From Aplysia californica (taxonomy: Eukaryota > Mollusca > Gastropoda > Aplysiida > Aplysiidae), in the NCBI RefSeq assembly GCF_000002075.1, contig NW_004797277.1, positions 1,786,934 to 1,850,933 of the forward strand: a DNA stretch of 64,000 bases, given 5' to 3'. Below the pieces are notes generated by a model. It saw only the letters and a list, made by a program, of their open reading frames with translations, was not told the origin of the DNA and did no database searches. Below are positions 12,001 through 24,000 of this stretch, in pieces. How positions within the stretch are numbered: position 1 is the first letter of the stretch; the number at the start of each line of letters is the position of its first letter. The translations under genes were made by a program, and so were the position numbers.

Positions 12001-15000
12001 AAAAAAATGAAGTCAAGTAAAAAAGCTGGCTGAGTTGCCAGAGTGAAAAGGCCATCGGTAAATTTATAGAACTAAGGAAGTGGCTAGCCATTGTACGGCT
12101 AGCCTGCCAGTCTAACTGTAGTTAGGTTAGGCCCTGTTGATCAAAACCTGTTGAGTACACTGGTCTCTTAAGGTGTAGTCATTATTCAAGTTTTAAAATT
12201 ACATGTGGGCCATTTTGTCTAATTTAAAAGCAAGCATAGAATCATCCCTTGCCTAACAGGCAGCCATGTGCAGTTTTTGAAGTTGTAGGTACTCTTTAAA
12301 TCATAAATAGTAGCTTCAGTTTTGGGTAGGGATTCATTTTTAAAATTTTGCCCATGCAGCAATTTTAGAACCACCAAGGGGTCTTTAATGTGTGAGACTT
12401 CCAAGTGGGACTTAATAATATAATAATTTTTTCTTCCTTTTATCTGAGAATACTAGAGATATACTACTTACCCTAGGGTCAGGGGATGTGTAGATAACAC
12501 ATTTGAGAAAAATTAAACCACAGCTGGCGGGGATCAAACTCCAGACTTTCAGGTTGACAGGCGAACATGATACCTCACAGCCGAACATGATAGGTCTGTT
12601 GAGCTACTGTGCCCCTAATTTGGAAAGTTCAAGACCTTTTTTCTTTCTTTTAGTAAAACTTTTGACTGCAATTTCCCTTTTTCTGATGCTGAAGTTTAAG
12701 ACTCCCAGATCTTGATCTGGTCAACATGAGCTATTGAGGATATTGTTACTTGTAAATCCCTTCCTTCTGCGTTCAGCCTTTGATCAGTTGTGGAGTATAG
12801 ATGTACCAATTTAAGCTGTCTCATCCTACCATCACACACTGGGTCAGTATTTTCCACTCTTCTCAGAAATGTGCAGTACTATACTCTTTCCCTGTTCATC
12901 AAGATCATAGCCCTAGGTATTCTGTGGCATTCCTTTTTTGCTTTCCCCTGTGGGTTAAATTGAGGCTTGTCTTATGGCACTTTTACTAGATCATGCAGGC
13001 TTGCGGAGCTAAATGAAGACCAATCCATCTTCATTGCCTTACTTTGGACTGAGTTTTGGTTTTTATATTTTTGTTGTTTAGATAATATTGTTGATTAGAA
13101 TTTGAGTAAAAATATATAATTAAGTATTTTTTATCCCAAGTTTGTAGACAGGTTCTGCTTTTTTTTCAATGGGCTTGAATTTAAATGAGATTTTATTCCC
13201 TCAGTTTGCAGAAAGGGCGTGAAGGTGTCATTCATGATGGAGCAGCAAATTACTCAAAAGACCTCAGTTGCAGCTGGCTGTTAGAGGCTGATGCTCCCAA
13301 CATGCGTGTCCACCTTCAGATAAATGATTTTGCTACTGAATGTGTTTGGGATCATCTTTACATTCACAACGGGGATTCTGCATTTTCACCCTTAATTGCT
13401 GCTTACAGGTATAAAAATCTGTCTATTTTTTGTTTGCTTTTTGCTCATTACTTTTACATTCTACTTTTATTTCTAGGTGAAGTTATTTCTAGTCAAATGC
13501 TTGGACGACGTGAAGATTGATGCGGAATTTAAAGTTTTGCAATCATTTTACTTTAAACTCGAGTGTTGTAGCCAAAACCAGGATTTGGAAAATGTTTTTG
13601 AAGGTAAAAGATTTTCTGAAAACATCAATGCTTATCTGGGTTGATGGCCAATTTTAAACGTGCATTTCTCTTTCAGAGTCATTTTTGGGGGAAATGCTTG
13701 AAAATGTAAGCTGTTCGTTGATGTGCTGGGACTGTTTTATTAAAATGTTCCAGTGTAAAATGTACTTCCCCTTTGAGATAAATAAGATCTTTCTTTTTCT
13801 AATGTAAGAATATATTTCAAGATGTGTTGTAACATTTTAGTCTTTTTTATACAGCTTATTTTTTAAATTTATTTTTTTCAGTGGCATATTGTGGGGTCTC
13901 AGAAGTAAACCTCACCTGAAGTTCCAGCTCAAGGGGAAATATGCATTTATACATTTCTACAGTGATGCTGCCTTCACCTTGCCAGGTTTCAATATTTCTT
14001 ATGTGTAAGTATCTACTTCATAATTTTTTTGGTGTGGTTGTTACGTGTTTTGCCTTCAAAGACAGAAGACATGAGTTTATTTCTCATGTAGGGGGGTTTT
14101 TGTTTTTTTATCAAGTATCAAGTATCCATCTCAGTAGAGGCCGGCCCTGATAAAATCGAAACAGTTCGCCTCCTGCTGAGGGATCTAAATTGTGTAAATA
14201 TGTTGATGGGGATGTAAAACGTTAACAATTTTGAAAAAAATAATAAAATTCTTTTGTCCTTTGTTTTAAGCAGTCTTGGACTTTTTTTTCCTGTGTGACT
14301 ACAGTTTTCCCAAGTCTGTTGAGTGATTGGAATAGTGGAATAAAACTATTGTGTTTGCACTTTTGTCAGTTGTTATGAATTTTCAATTGGAGACTTTTTG
14401 ATTTCAGAATTGACGACTGTGCCTTGGAATGCTCAGAAAATGGAGTCTGCAACAACAGTGTGTGTCAGTGTCAGCCTGGATTCACAGGACAGAACTGTGA
14501 CTCTGTAATTGATCATTGTGCTTTCAACTGCTCAGATTATGGCGTTTGTGACAATGGTGCTTGTGACTGTTTCGACGAATACCAGGGTTAGTGTGTATGC
14601 ATGAATTGTAAAGGGCATTGTTGGACATCCGGTGCCATTTGATCTCTGGTGCTACACTGTTTCATAAAAATGTGTCCTTGGTTTGAAGATGGTTATTATT
14701 TTAACATTGTCAGAAAACACTCTATTTCTTGGTATTTTATTGCATTTTCAATTGTACTGTAGTGTGCGACTTTTCATCTGATATAGCTGATAGAGTTGTT
14801 TCATTCAGCATGCATGTATATATAAAAACAGCGCTTAGACTTTCTGTATTGGTTTTCTAAGAGACTGCTTCATGAGAACATTCATCTTATCTTGGTAGTC
14901 GTAAGATTCACAGACCTTTATTTTTTAAATCTAGGCTCTCAGTGGCTGAGTTGACCGTGACAAACAGGTTGTTATATAAGTATTTTCCCCACTGTAGTGA

Positions 15001-18000
15001 CATGTTACTTTCTCTACAGGCCCTTACTGCAGTATTTCCAAACGAGACCTATATGTGAACACCATGCCACTGCCTCCTCGTGCCTTGTCAAGAAGAGCTT
15101 CCTTGTCCTTATTGGCTGATGGCGATGGAGATCTTTGGATACTAGGAGGCTACAAGATGGGTGACATGAGACCAGATAACAACATGTTCAAGTATGTTTA
15201 AATCAATTATGTTCCAGACACTTTAAAGTGAATCTGTTACAGCAATTTTTTTGCCAACCAAAATGTTTAACTTGTGTCTGCATTGGTCAAATATTTTTGG
15301 TTGTCTGCAGGAAAATTAACTTTTCAGCTAAAAAGCAATCTCAGGTTTTCAGAAAGGCATGGGGCAATGACAGTCACCATCTGTAAATTTGTGTAGACTT
15401 AACTCTTTCTGGGCGTAGTTTTTTGACATAATTAACTTGTGGCTCGATATGGCTATGAAGATGGTGTACAAAATAACTTCATAAAAGCATTACCATCACT
15501 CAAAGCGTAATATATGATATATCAAATCGAAGAAAATATGAATGAGGAATACATCCCAATATAGAACAAGGATTAAGTTTGAACATAACTATGCCTTAGA
15601 AGGGTTAGAAATGGCGATGGTGATGAGAAAAATAAATTTTGATGAAAACAATTACATTCACCAAACATGTGAAAGCAAATCAGCATAGCTATCTTATCAT
15701 ACTCAGGCCAAGAGCATAATCCATAAGTTTCTGAATGTGCAGCTTTTTATTTGAAAGCAATATTCCAAATTTTGTTTGACTTGTGATATTTATACTGAGG
15801 CCGATTACATCGTTTTGTTGATGCAAGACCGGAAGAACTAATTCACTCGTTTTTCCCTAAACCCAGGCTTTGGCAAAGTGAAACTAGATGTTTTCGTTCC
15901 GAATTTTTCAATACCTATAACGAGTTATTATACATGAAGGATCGTGTTAAAATGCAGCTATACTGAGGCACCCTATCACAACCGATATATCTCGGCGATA
16001 CGTCCGGAAAGAGTTAACGCTTGAGCTCATTCTGGCATGCTCAGTCCAGGCTATCTTAGATTCCTATGTTTGCTGTTTGCAATGCTGTTTTAATTTGGCC
16101 TTTGTTTTGGTTGTCAACTTTGTTTAATCTGGCTCATTGTTTTTGCTTACATTTTCCTTGTTACAAGTACATTGTTGTGTTGAATTTAAGGTATTTTAAA
16201 GACAGTCTAATGGTAAACTAAGCCCACTAGCAATCAATTGTTATCACTAGAGCTCACATTATTACGTTTACTAAATCTTTCAACAGTGTGAGTAATGCTT
16301 CTTTACCAATGTCATTATGTCTGATCAATTGATTTTTCAGTGAAAGTCAGTATCGTAGACAAATTTGAATGGACACAGCTGAAGGAGAAAGATAGTACTG
16401 GCAGCCTTATGCCTGAACGCATTCTGAAATTTGTTAGCCAAGTATGATTTATTGTTGACTCAGATATAGCAAGATTGTCCCATGATCATCCATATCAGTG
16501 GATGTTCCGATAAGAAAAGAGAGTTGCTGTTGAAACTCAATCTCTGTGGGCAGTGTTGAAGTAATCTTTTTCCATAAATATTTAATGGGTTGTTTTTTTT
16601 AAAGTTTTATGCAACTAGAAATACTCTTTATGGCTAAATTTGTAACCTGTGTTTAAAAAACGAAACTACTTTTCCATTCACTATTTTCAGAGCCCACTCA
16701 CAAGTCTATTAAAGAGAAATTGGACAGCTTAAACAGACAAGTGCTGTATGCACTCGAACTTTATTTCTCTGTTGGCTGTGTCATTATTGTATTTTACACT
16801 AAGTGTGTCCTTGTTTGGTGATTTTTCTGTTTCTTTCATTAAATACTGGAAGAGGAGGAAAGCTTTTATTTTGAAGATTTGTTATACTCTTTTCATGTTT
16901 TATGTAAATGGAAATTCTTTGTACTATATTCAGGTACATTCCACGGAATAAAACCTGGGAACAACCAACAGAAATTGGAATGTCGCCATTGTCTAGATAT
17001 GGACACTCTGCTGTTTACTACAAAGTAAGTGGAAACTTTGATCCATTTGACTTCAGATCTTACCTTAAGTCAGGGTTTAAGGTTTTTGTATTTTTAAATA
17101 TAAAAAAAAAAATTATTAGTTAGCTTGTTTGGTGTTGTGGGTTTTTAACATTTTTTTGAACAGGGTACGTTCAGGTCTTTTTGTTTCTGGAAATATGGGA
17201 GGTAAGGTGATACCTTATAAATGACTGAAATTGAAGTGAAAAAAATGTGAAATTATGTCTTTTTAAAACACTTATTTTCTACAGAATGCATTTTTCATAT
17301 ATGGAGGTGTGAGCAATACTCGAGTGCTGAAGGACTTTTGGAAGTACGACATTGTAGGAAAGTCATGGAGCGAATTCTCACCTGGTCCTCGCAACATCTC
17401 GGGCCACACAGCACATGTTTATGAAGACACAATGATTGTGTTTTTTGGCTACAGCAGTGATTTCGGCTACTCCAGTAAAGTCATGGAGTATAATTTTAGT
17501 AAGTTTTTTTTCTTTCCTGTAGCCACCGATATAATCAGATGCTTGGACTAAGTTTAAGTACTTATTACTAATTTGCTGCCTTTTAAGATAGATGTCAGTG
17601 TAAGAAAAATGAAGGAAAGATGTAAATGTTGGGCTGAATGTATACTAGACTTCTATTACTTTGAAGTACTGGCTAATATCAGTGCTTGCAACTTGTACCT
17701 TTAATGAAAGTAAACTTTAGTTCGTAGATAAGGCTTTTTAAGAGACTTAAGAGATATATCCTGATATGTCTATTGAATTTTTTTTTTGTATATAAAAGGG
17801 AATGTAGAAAGAGGGAGGAAGGAAAGTGATGGTGTTAAATGTAGGCGAGACTTGTTTTTTCTGATAAAATTATCACCAATTTCTCTTTCAGCCTCTGGAA
17901 ATTGGACTGTAGATGAAACGACTGGCAGTCGCGTCCAGGGTGGATACGGTCATACCAGCGTGTTTGACCACAGGCGAATAAAGATTTATGTGTATGGAGG

Positions 18001-21000
18001 GTATCACTCTCAGGGAACCTCCAACTACAAGCTGACTGATAAATTATATCAGTATGACCCAGTACTGAAAGAATGGTATGAAACCTTTTGGTTGTCTTTT
18101 ACTGATATTATTTCACCAATCTGAAAAAGAATGATTTTGTCAAGTACTCTTGCGAAATAAGTAGTCTTATGTTTCCTTGTTAGAACTCTCATCAGATTAA
18201 AAAGGTTACTGCATGAAATTTTGATCTTCATGACATTCTATGAAAGTGCTATGTTGTGTAGTTTGCTAACACAAGTAGTTCCTCAGAATTTGGCAGAGAA
18301 GTTTAAAAACCATTTGGTGAAGGGATATGTTTGGAAATTATTTTTTTTAAATGTGACATTTTCTCACTAACTACTGATCTCTTACATAGTTTATTCTAAA
18401 GTATTCTCAGCAGCTCAGTATTGTAACCTGAAGTAAGAATTGCTTCTTCTTTCAGTGTCCTCATTTCAAATTGCATATTTTATAAGAAAGTTTGAGGCCT
18501 ATGATAGTTGTAAAGTACCAGAATGATTCATCGCAAGTCTAGGTTTTGTCTGGAGAACTAGACTGCTCTCATCATTTAGTAGCACAGTTGCATGGGATTG
18601 AACTTCCTTAATAATTCTACTGGCATGGTTTATAAACAGTGTCAATGTGGAATCATCTTGGATTTTTTCCCCCCAGGTTTGTACTACGTAGCAGTGGTTC
18701 TGCTCGCTACTTACATTCTGCGGCCATGATGAATGGATTGATGATAACATTTGGAGGCAACATCAACAATGATACAAGGCTGGGCCCACAAGCTAAATGT
18801 TTTGCCTCAGACTTCATGGTTTATGACAGAGGTAAATGTTGGTACAAGAGGAAAAGAATTACTAGATGAAAATCTGCTGTGTCGAGGCAGTAAATTCATA
18901 TTTAGTAGGAATTCGGTGGTCCGATGCTATAGCAATTTGTGAAAATGTTCCTTTTCCTGTTCCTTTGAATTTTGACTATATGAATCGGATGGAATTATTT
19001 TGAGATATTTGTGTAGTGTTTTTGAATAGTCAGCTATCAATGTCAGACATTAATAATAATGACAATAATAATAATAATAGATAGCATTTGCATTGCTCGA
19101 ATTCCAACTCAACAGCAAGCTTTAGGTGCTTTACAATCTATATTATTACCCCAGTAGGCCTGATAGCATTCTAAAACAATCTGAACTTCCTTGGAAGCAT
19201 TCAATGCCAGCTGCCGTTATGCAGACACTAAAACACTACCATACTGACAAGATCTCTTGCTGTCTAAGGCTGGATACCCATTCACACCTGGGTGAAGTAA
19301 GGAAAGTTAGTGTTAAGTTCCTTTCCCAGGGTTAAAACATCAGGCCTGAGGCTTGAATCCCAAACCCGCAACCTCACAAATACGATTCTGGTAGCCTATC
19401 AACTAGACTACTGATGTGATGTTAGGGGCCAACCGTTCAGCTGACAAATGGTTGTTATATTATTTTTCCTTTTTTTCAGATTGCAATAGTTGGTTTACTC
19501 TTCCAACCCCGGAAATAGTTGGGGACTCAGAAGGTATTGACCGTTTTGGACAAGCAATGGTCAGCGTCAACAAGTAAGTAATTTGTAACTGCTGTTTTAT
19601 GTGTTTCTTTTCTTTAGGATTCTCCATTCTGCTCCACAGCTTACTTCATCTCAAGTTTTGAGTTTTGGGGTTTTAAAATATTTCCTTGGCCTTTTTTATT
19701 TAAGTGAATAAAACAGTGGTTTTCTTCTTGTTTATTCTTGGTTATTTTTGCTAAAATCTTCACTTGATAGTTTAAGATATACATTATGACAGGCAGAAGT
19801 ATGAGGGGGTGGAGGGGTGGTTTTGTTATGTGTTCATTGACTTTTTATATCAGCTGTGTTCGTTCAAAGTATGACTCTTGTTTTCATTTTAATTTTTACT
19901 ATAAAAGTGATTGAGTGATTATTTTCATTATTCGGTGCTCTGTTGTCGGTGTGAGTTATGTCTTTCTCGGACTCCTAAAAACTGTTGTATAATGGGTGAA
20001 TTAGTGAATGACAGTGAAGTATTGCTTTGCGTTCTATAATGAAGCAGATTTATCGTGGGGAAAATGGGTTACTAAGTATTCGCTGTGGTTTTATGTATGT
20101 ATCTCTCAATATTCTATGTTAAATTTTGTTTGTTTCATATTTCAGCGTGATATACATGTTTGGTGGTTTCAACTCTATTGCAAAGTATGACTTGCTAGAA
20201 ATAAGAGCTGGTAAGTACAGTTTTTCTTTGATTTTTGTGTACTCCAGAAGCTGTTCAAGTACTATCAAGAATGTGACAGTTATGATTATGTTGTAGGTAT
20301 AAAGCTGTTACACTACACATGATTATTTCTGTAAGCTTTTAATTGAATGATTTAAATTGAATTCATTTTAGTCCTTTCTCATGTTTTTAATTATATACCT
20401 CTTTGGGTTTTAACATTTAATGAAGCAACTTTTAAAACTGTTTCTCTCTGCCTGTTACATTTCATGTGCCTTTTTAGGTCTGAAAAATCATGTGGTTATT
20501 TAAAAATTTGTAAAATGTTCAATGTTTTCATTATTTGTTATATCTAAAAAAAAAAAAATTAATTATGTCGTTGTGGTTTGTTTCAGGAAACTGCTCTTTC
20601 TATGAAAATGAGAACTCCTGCTCCCAAGCTCGACCAGGAGTGAAGTGCTTGTGGGAGGGATCACAGTGCAGAATGGATGATGTGATTGGGGATGAAACAC
20701 ATGACAACTGCCCAAATTCACAAGGTTAGAAAAAGTTGATGCATTTGTATCTTTTACAGTTTAGCTGTAGTAATCTAGCATGGTATTGTGACAGAATTTG
20801 TTGTTTATTGTTTTAAAAAGAATAATTTCAGGGGTGGGGGGGTGTTTGTTGTAAAATTTCATTTTCCTGTTGTACTTTTCATGCTTTGCTACAGTTTGAA
20901 GGAAAGAACAGGTTGAAAGCTTTTGATATTTTGAAAGGCAGATAAAGTTTAAAACAGAATTTTCATTTTGAGCTCTTCGTGCGGAAGGGTTTTGTTATGT

Positions 21001-24000
21001 TCGGTTATGCTTTTCTACAGTAGTTTCAGCTGTTCATAATCTTCCTCACGTCTCTCAATTTCTGAATACAGCTTTTTGTTATGTCTTCCTATGTTGTGTT
21101 TTCATCCTGTTCAAAGAAAACTTTGAGTTGATGGTTTTTGTACAGCAGATGTTTAGAGGAAGGATGTGTTTGTTAACCCTTTCCATGCTGACACATTTCC
21201 ATTTTTGTTTGCACAGACAAGATGACAAGATAAAATGTTCATTCAAGAGAGATTTTAATATATTTCCCCTCTTTAAGAATATCCAACTGTACAAGTTGTA
21301 AATACATCTTTTAGAATGTTTTCTGTAAAGCAGTAGAATAAAATAGCATAGAACAAATTTGGGAGATCACACGTGAGTAAATATGTATGTCTGCACAGCA
21401 TTGAAGAGGTTGGTATAGAAACACTCTCTAAGTTCAGTTTTTCTTCTTAATCTTTGCCTTATTTTTGCGCACAAAGCAAATATTTAAAGGGAAGAAAATG
21501 TGTAGGTTGTAGGGTTTTTTTTATTAGGGNNNNNNNNNNNNNNNNNNNNNNNNNNNNNNNNNNNNNNNNNNNNNNNNNNNNNNNNNNNNNNNNNNNNNNN
21601 NNNNNNNNNNNNNNNNNNNNNNNNNNNNNNNNNNNNNNNNNNNNNNNNNNNNNNNNNNNNNNNNNNNNNNNNNNNNNNNNNNNNNNNNNNNNNNNNNNNN
21701 NNNNNNNNNNNNNNNNNNNNNNNNNNNNNNNNNNNNNNNNNNNNNNNNNNNNNNNNNNNNNNNNNNNNNNNNNNNNNNNNNNNNNNNNNNNNNNNNNNNN
21801 NNNNNNNNNNNNNNNNNGGCAGGAGGTTGGAGGTGTGGGCGGCCAGGCGCTTAAAAGCTGTAGTGTATGTTTTATTGAGAAAAGAATAGGAATATCTTAC
21901 ATCATTTGAGTTCTTGTGATAAAAGTGTATTCTTTGAATGTGTGATATACTATCATGTTTTTACCCGATCTATGTGCGTAAATGTGTCAAAAGGCTTGTA
22001 TCTTAATTGAATGTGGTGATTTTGATGCTTTGGGCTGGATTTCAGGAAATCTTTATCTCAGTTTGCATAAGGATGGAAATGGTTGTAGGGTTGGATACAT
22101 TTTGTTTTAATGAATATAGAGGAGAACACAATTCTTAATATTGTGACCTTTTTTTCTCTTACTATCTATTCATTATTTTCTTTACAGGAGGCATTGAACT
22201 GCACTGAAGATGTTGGTCAGTTCTGTGGCATGTTTCTCAAATGCAAAGCTTGTGAGGACCATCCTCAGTGTGTGTGGGACACAAGTGATAAATGTATTGA
22301 AAGGACAGGCAGTAAGTTGGTTAACTATTTCTTTCAATTGTTTTTTTTTTTTTGTATGTGTTTTTTTTGTTTTTCGTTCGTTCTGTTTTGGTTGCTGGTC
22401 CATATTATTGTCTTTGGCAATTTGCTCCCCCAAACGACATTTCGCAGCTTTGTGAGTTTACAGTATACGCTGGCAGTGTTGAGAGACTTGAAACATTGCC
22501 ATTACTGAATAACTGCTGAAAATTTTGGCCACCACTGGTTGATCCATTTCTTTCTTTTCTGTTTTTTTCTACCTCTCTATCTGTCTTTTTCTCCCTTGCA
22601 CCAAACAACCGTTATTGAGTTGGTGTGCTTCTCTTTGCTCAAACACTTTGGAGAGTACTCTTTATAATGAGTTTGTTGGGAGACAAACATTCAGGCTATA
22701 CATTCTAAGGAACAGAAATGTATTAGAAATGTTTGTGTGTCAGTCTAGACTGGGCGCTCTTGAACTCAGGTAATTTTGTGGAGTTTTCAAGGCTCTTAAC
22801 CCTTTGGGATTGGCCATGTCGGAGATAGACCTTAAATTCAGAGGTCCCAGTGTTGATAGGGGTGAAACCCATACTCTTACTCTAAAGAGTAACCTCGACA
22901 GCTAGAATTTTCATAGTACAATGTACATGTTCTAAAATTTTCATAGTACAATGTCAATGTTCGTTCGTAAACAGATGAGAGAGTTCAAAGAGATACTAAG
23001 CTTAATTTGTTATGACACTGCTATAAGCTTTGCTGTCATGAACAGTCTTTATTTTCCCATCCACAGGTGCTTTGACAGCTGGAAAGAGCACCTGTGACAA
23101 ACCTTGCAGTGGATTCTCGGGCTGTGAGAACTGCACCCAGGCCAAATGTATGTGGTGCAGCAGTTTGAACCAGTGCATTGACACAAACTCTTATGTGGTC
23201 TCCTTTCACTACGGTCAGTGTATGGACTGGACAACCAGCAGAAGCGCCTGTCAAGGTAAGCTCTTTCATTATTTCTTGTCTCCTGGATAAGAAGAAGATT
23301 TGAATGGACCATTTCTTTAAGAAGACTTTTTGTTGCTTTCACAAGCTAACTCTAATGTTTCCTACTCACCCAGTACAGCATTGTCAAATGGAATTATACT
23401 CATTGCGACAGCAATGTCTTGTCAAAGTATGCCTTTGATTGAATGCTGAATGATTAATAAACGAAAAACGGTACTTGATGAATTAGATTGTCGGTGCTTG
23501 AAGCATTTTGTATAGTACCCTCGACATGAGCATTAAAGTATCCTTGAAATTGAATGTGTTCATTTGTGTAAAGAAGGTTGAGAAAGTTCATATAATGTTA
23601 GACATGGAGGAGGAATGAGCTTGAAAGCACTGCTGACGACATTTGATGATTATATTTCATCAAAATGTATTATTTGTCAGTTTACTTCTGTCCATGAAAG
23701 ACGAAGACTCCTTTGCTTTTTAAGAAGAGGGCTACAGCTGAGAGTTTTCTCACTTATTTGTTGACCAAATTTCAACACATTTCACACGTATAACAAGCGT
23801 AGTGGGAAATCTTCAAATATGCAATCAAATTGTAGGAACAAAGTTTTGTTGCTATGGAGACAGTCGCCATACTGGGTTTTGTTGACACGTCTTATTAAGT
23901 TAATATTTCTTTTATTTTCTATGGAAATAGGCTGTTATTTTGCATTCATGTTGGGGAAACAATAGCTCTATGAAAGTCACTGTTAAACTTTTTTCTAAAC

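Noticed and set aside
21454-21909. Open frame across the first gap
   Set aside because: It exists only because N codons are not read as stops.
22312-23066. Lectin exon hidden in the intron between PSI exons
   Set aside because: No WxGL/WxW-type lectin motifs or suitable open exon with splice sites can be read. The stretch is T-rich and holds repeat fragments.
23036-23342. Minus-strand open frames of 77-97 codons
   Set aside because: They are the antisense of the attractin PSI exon 23067-23255.
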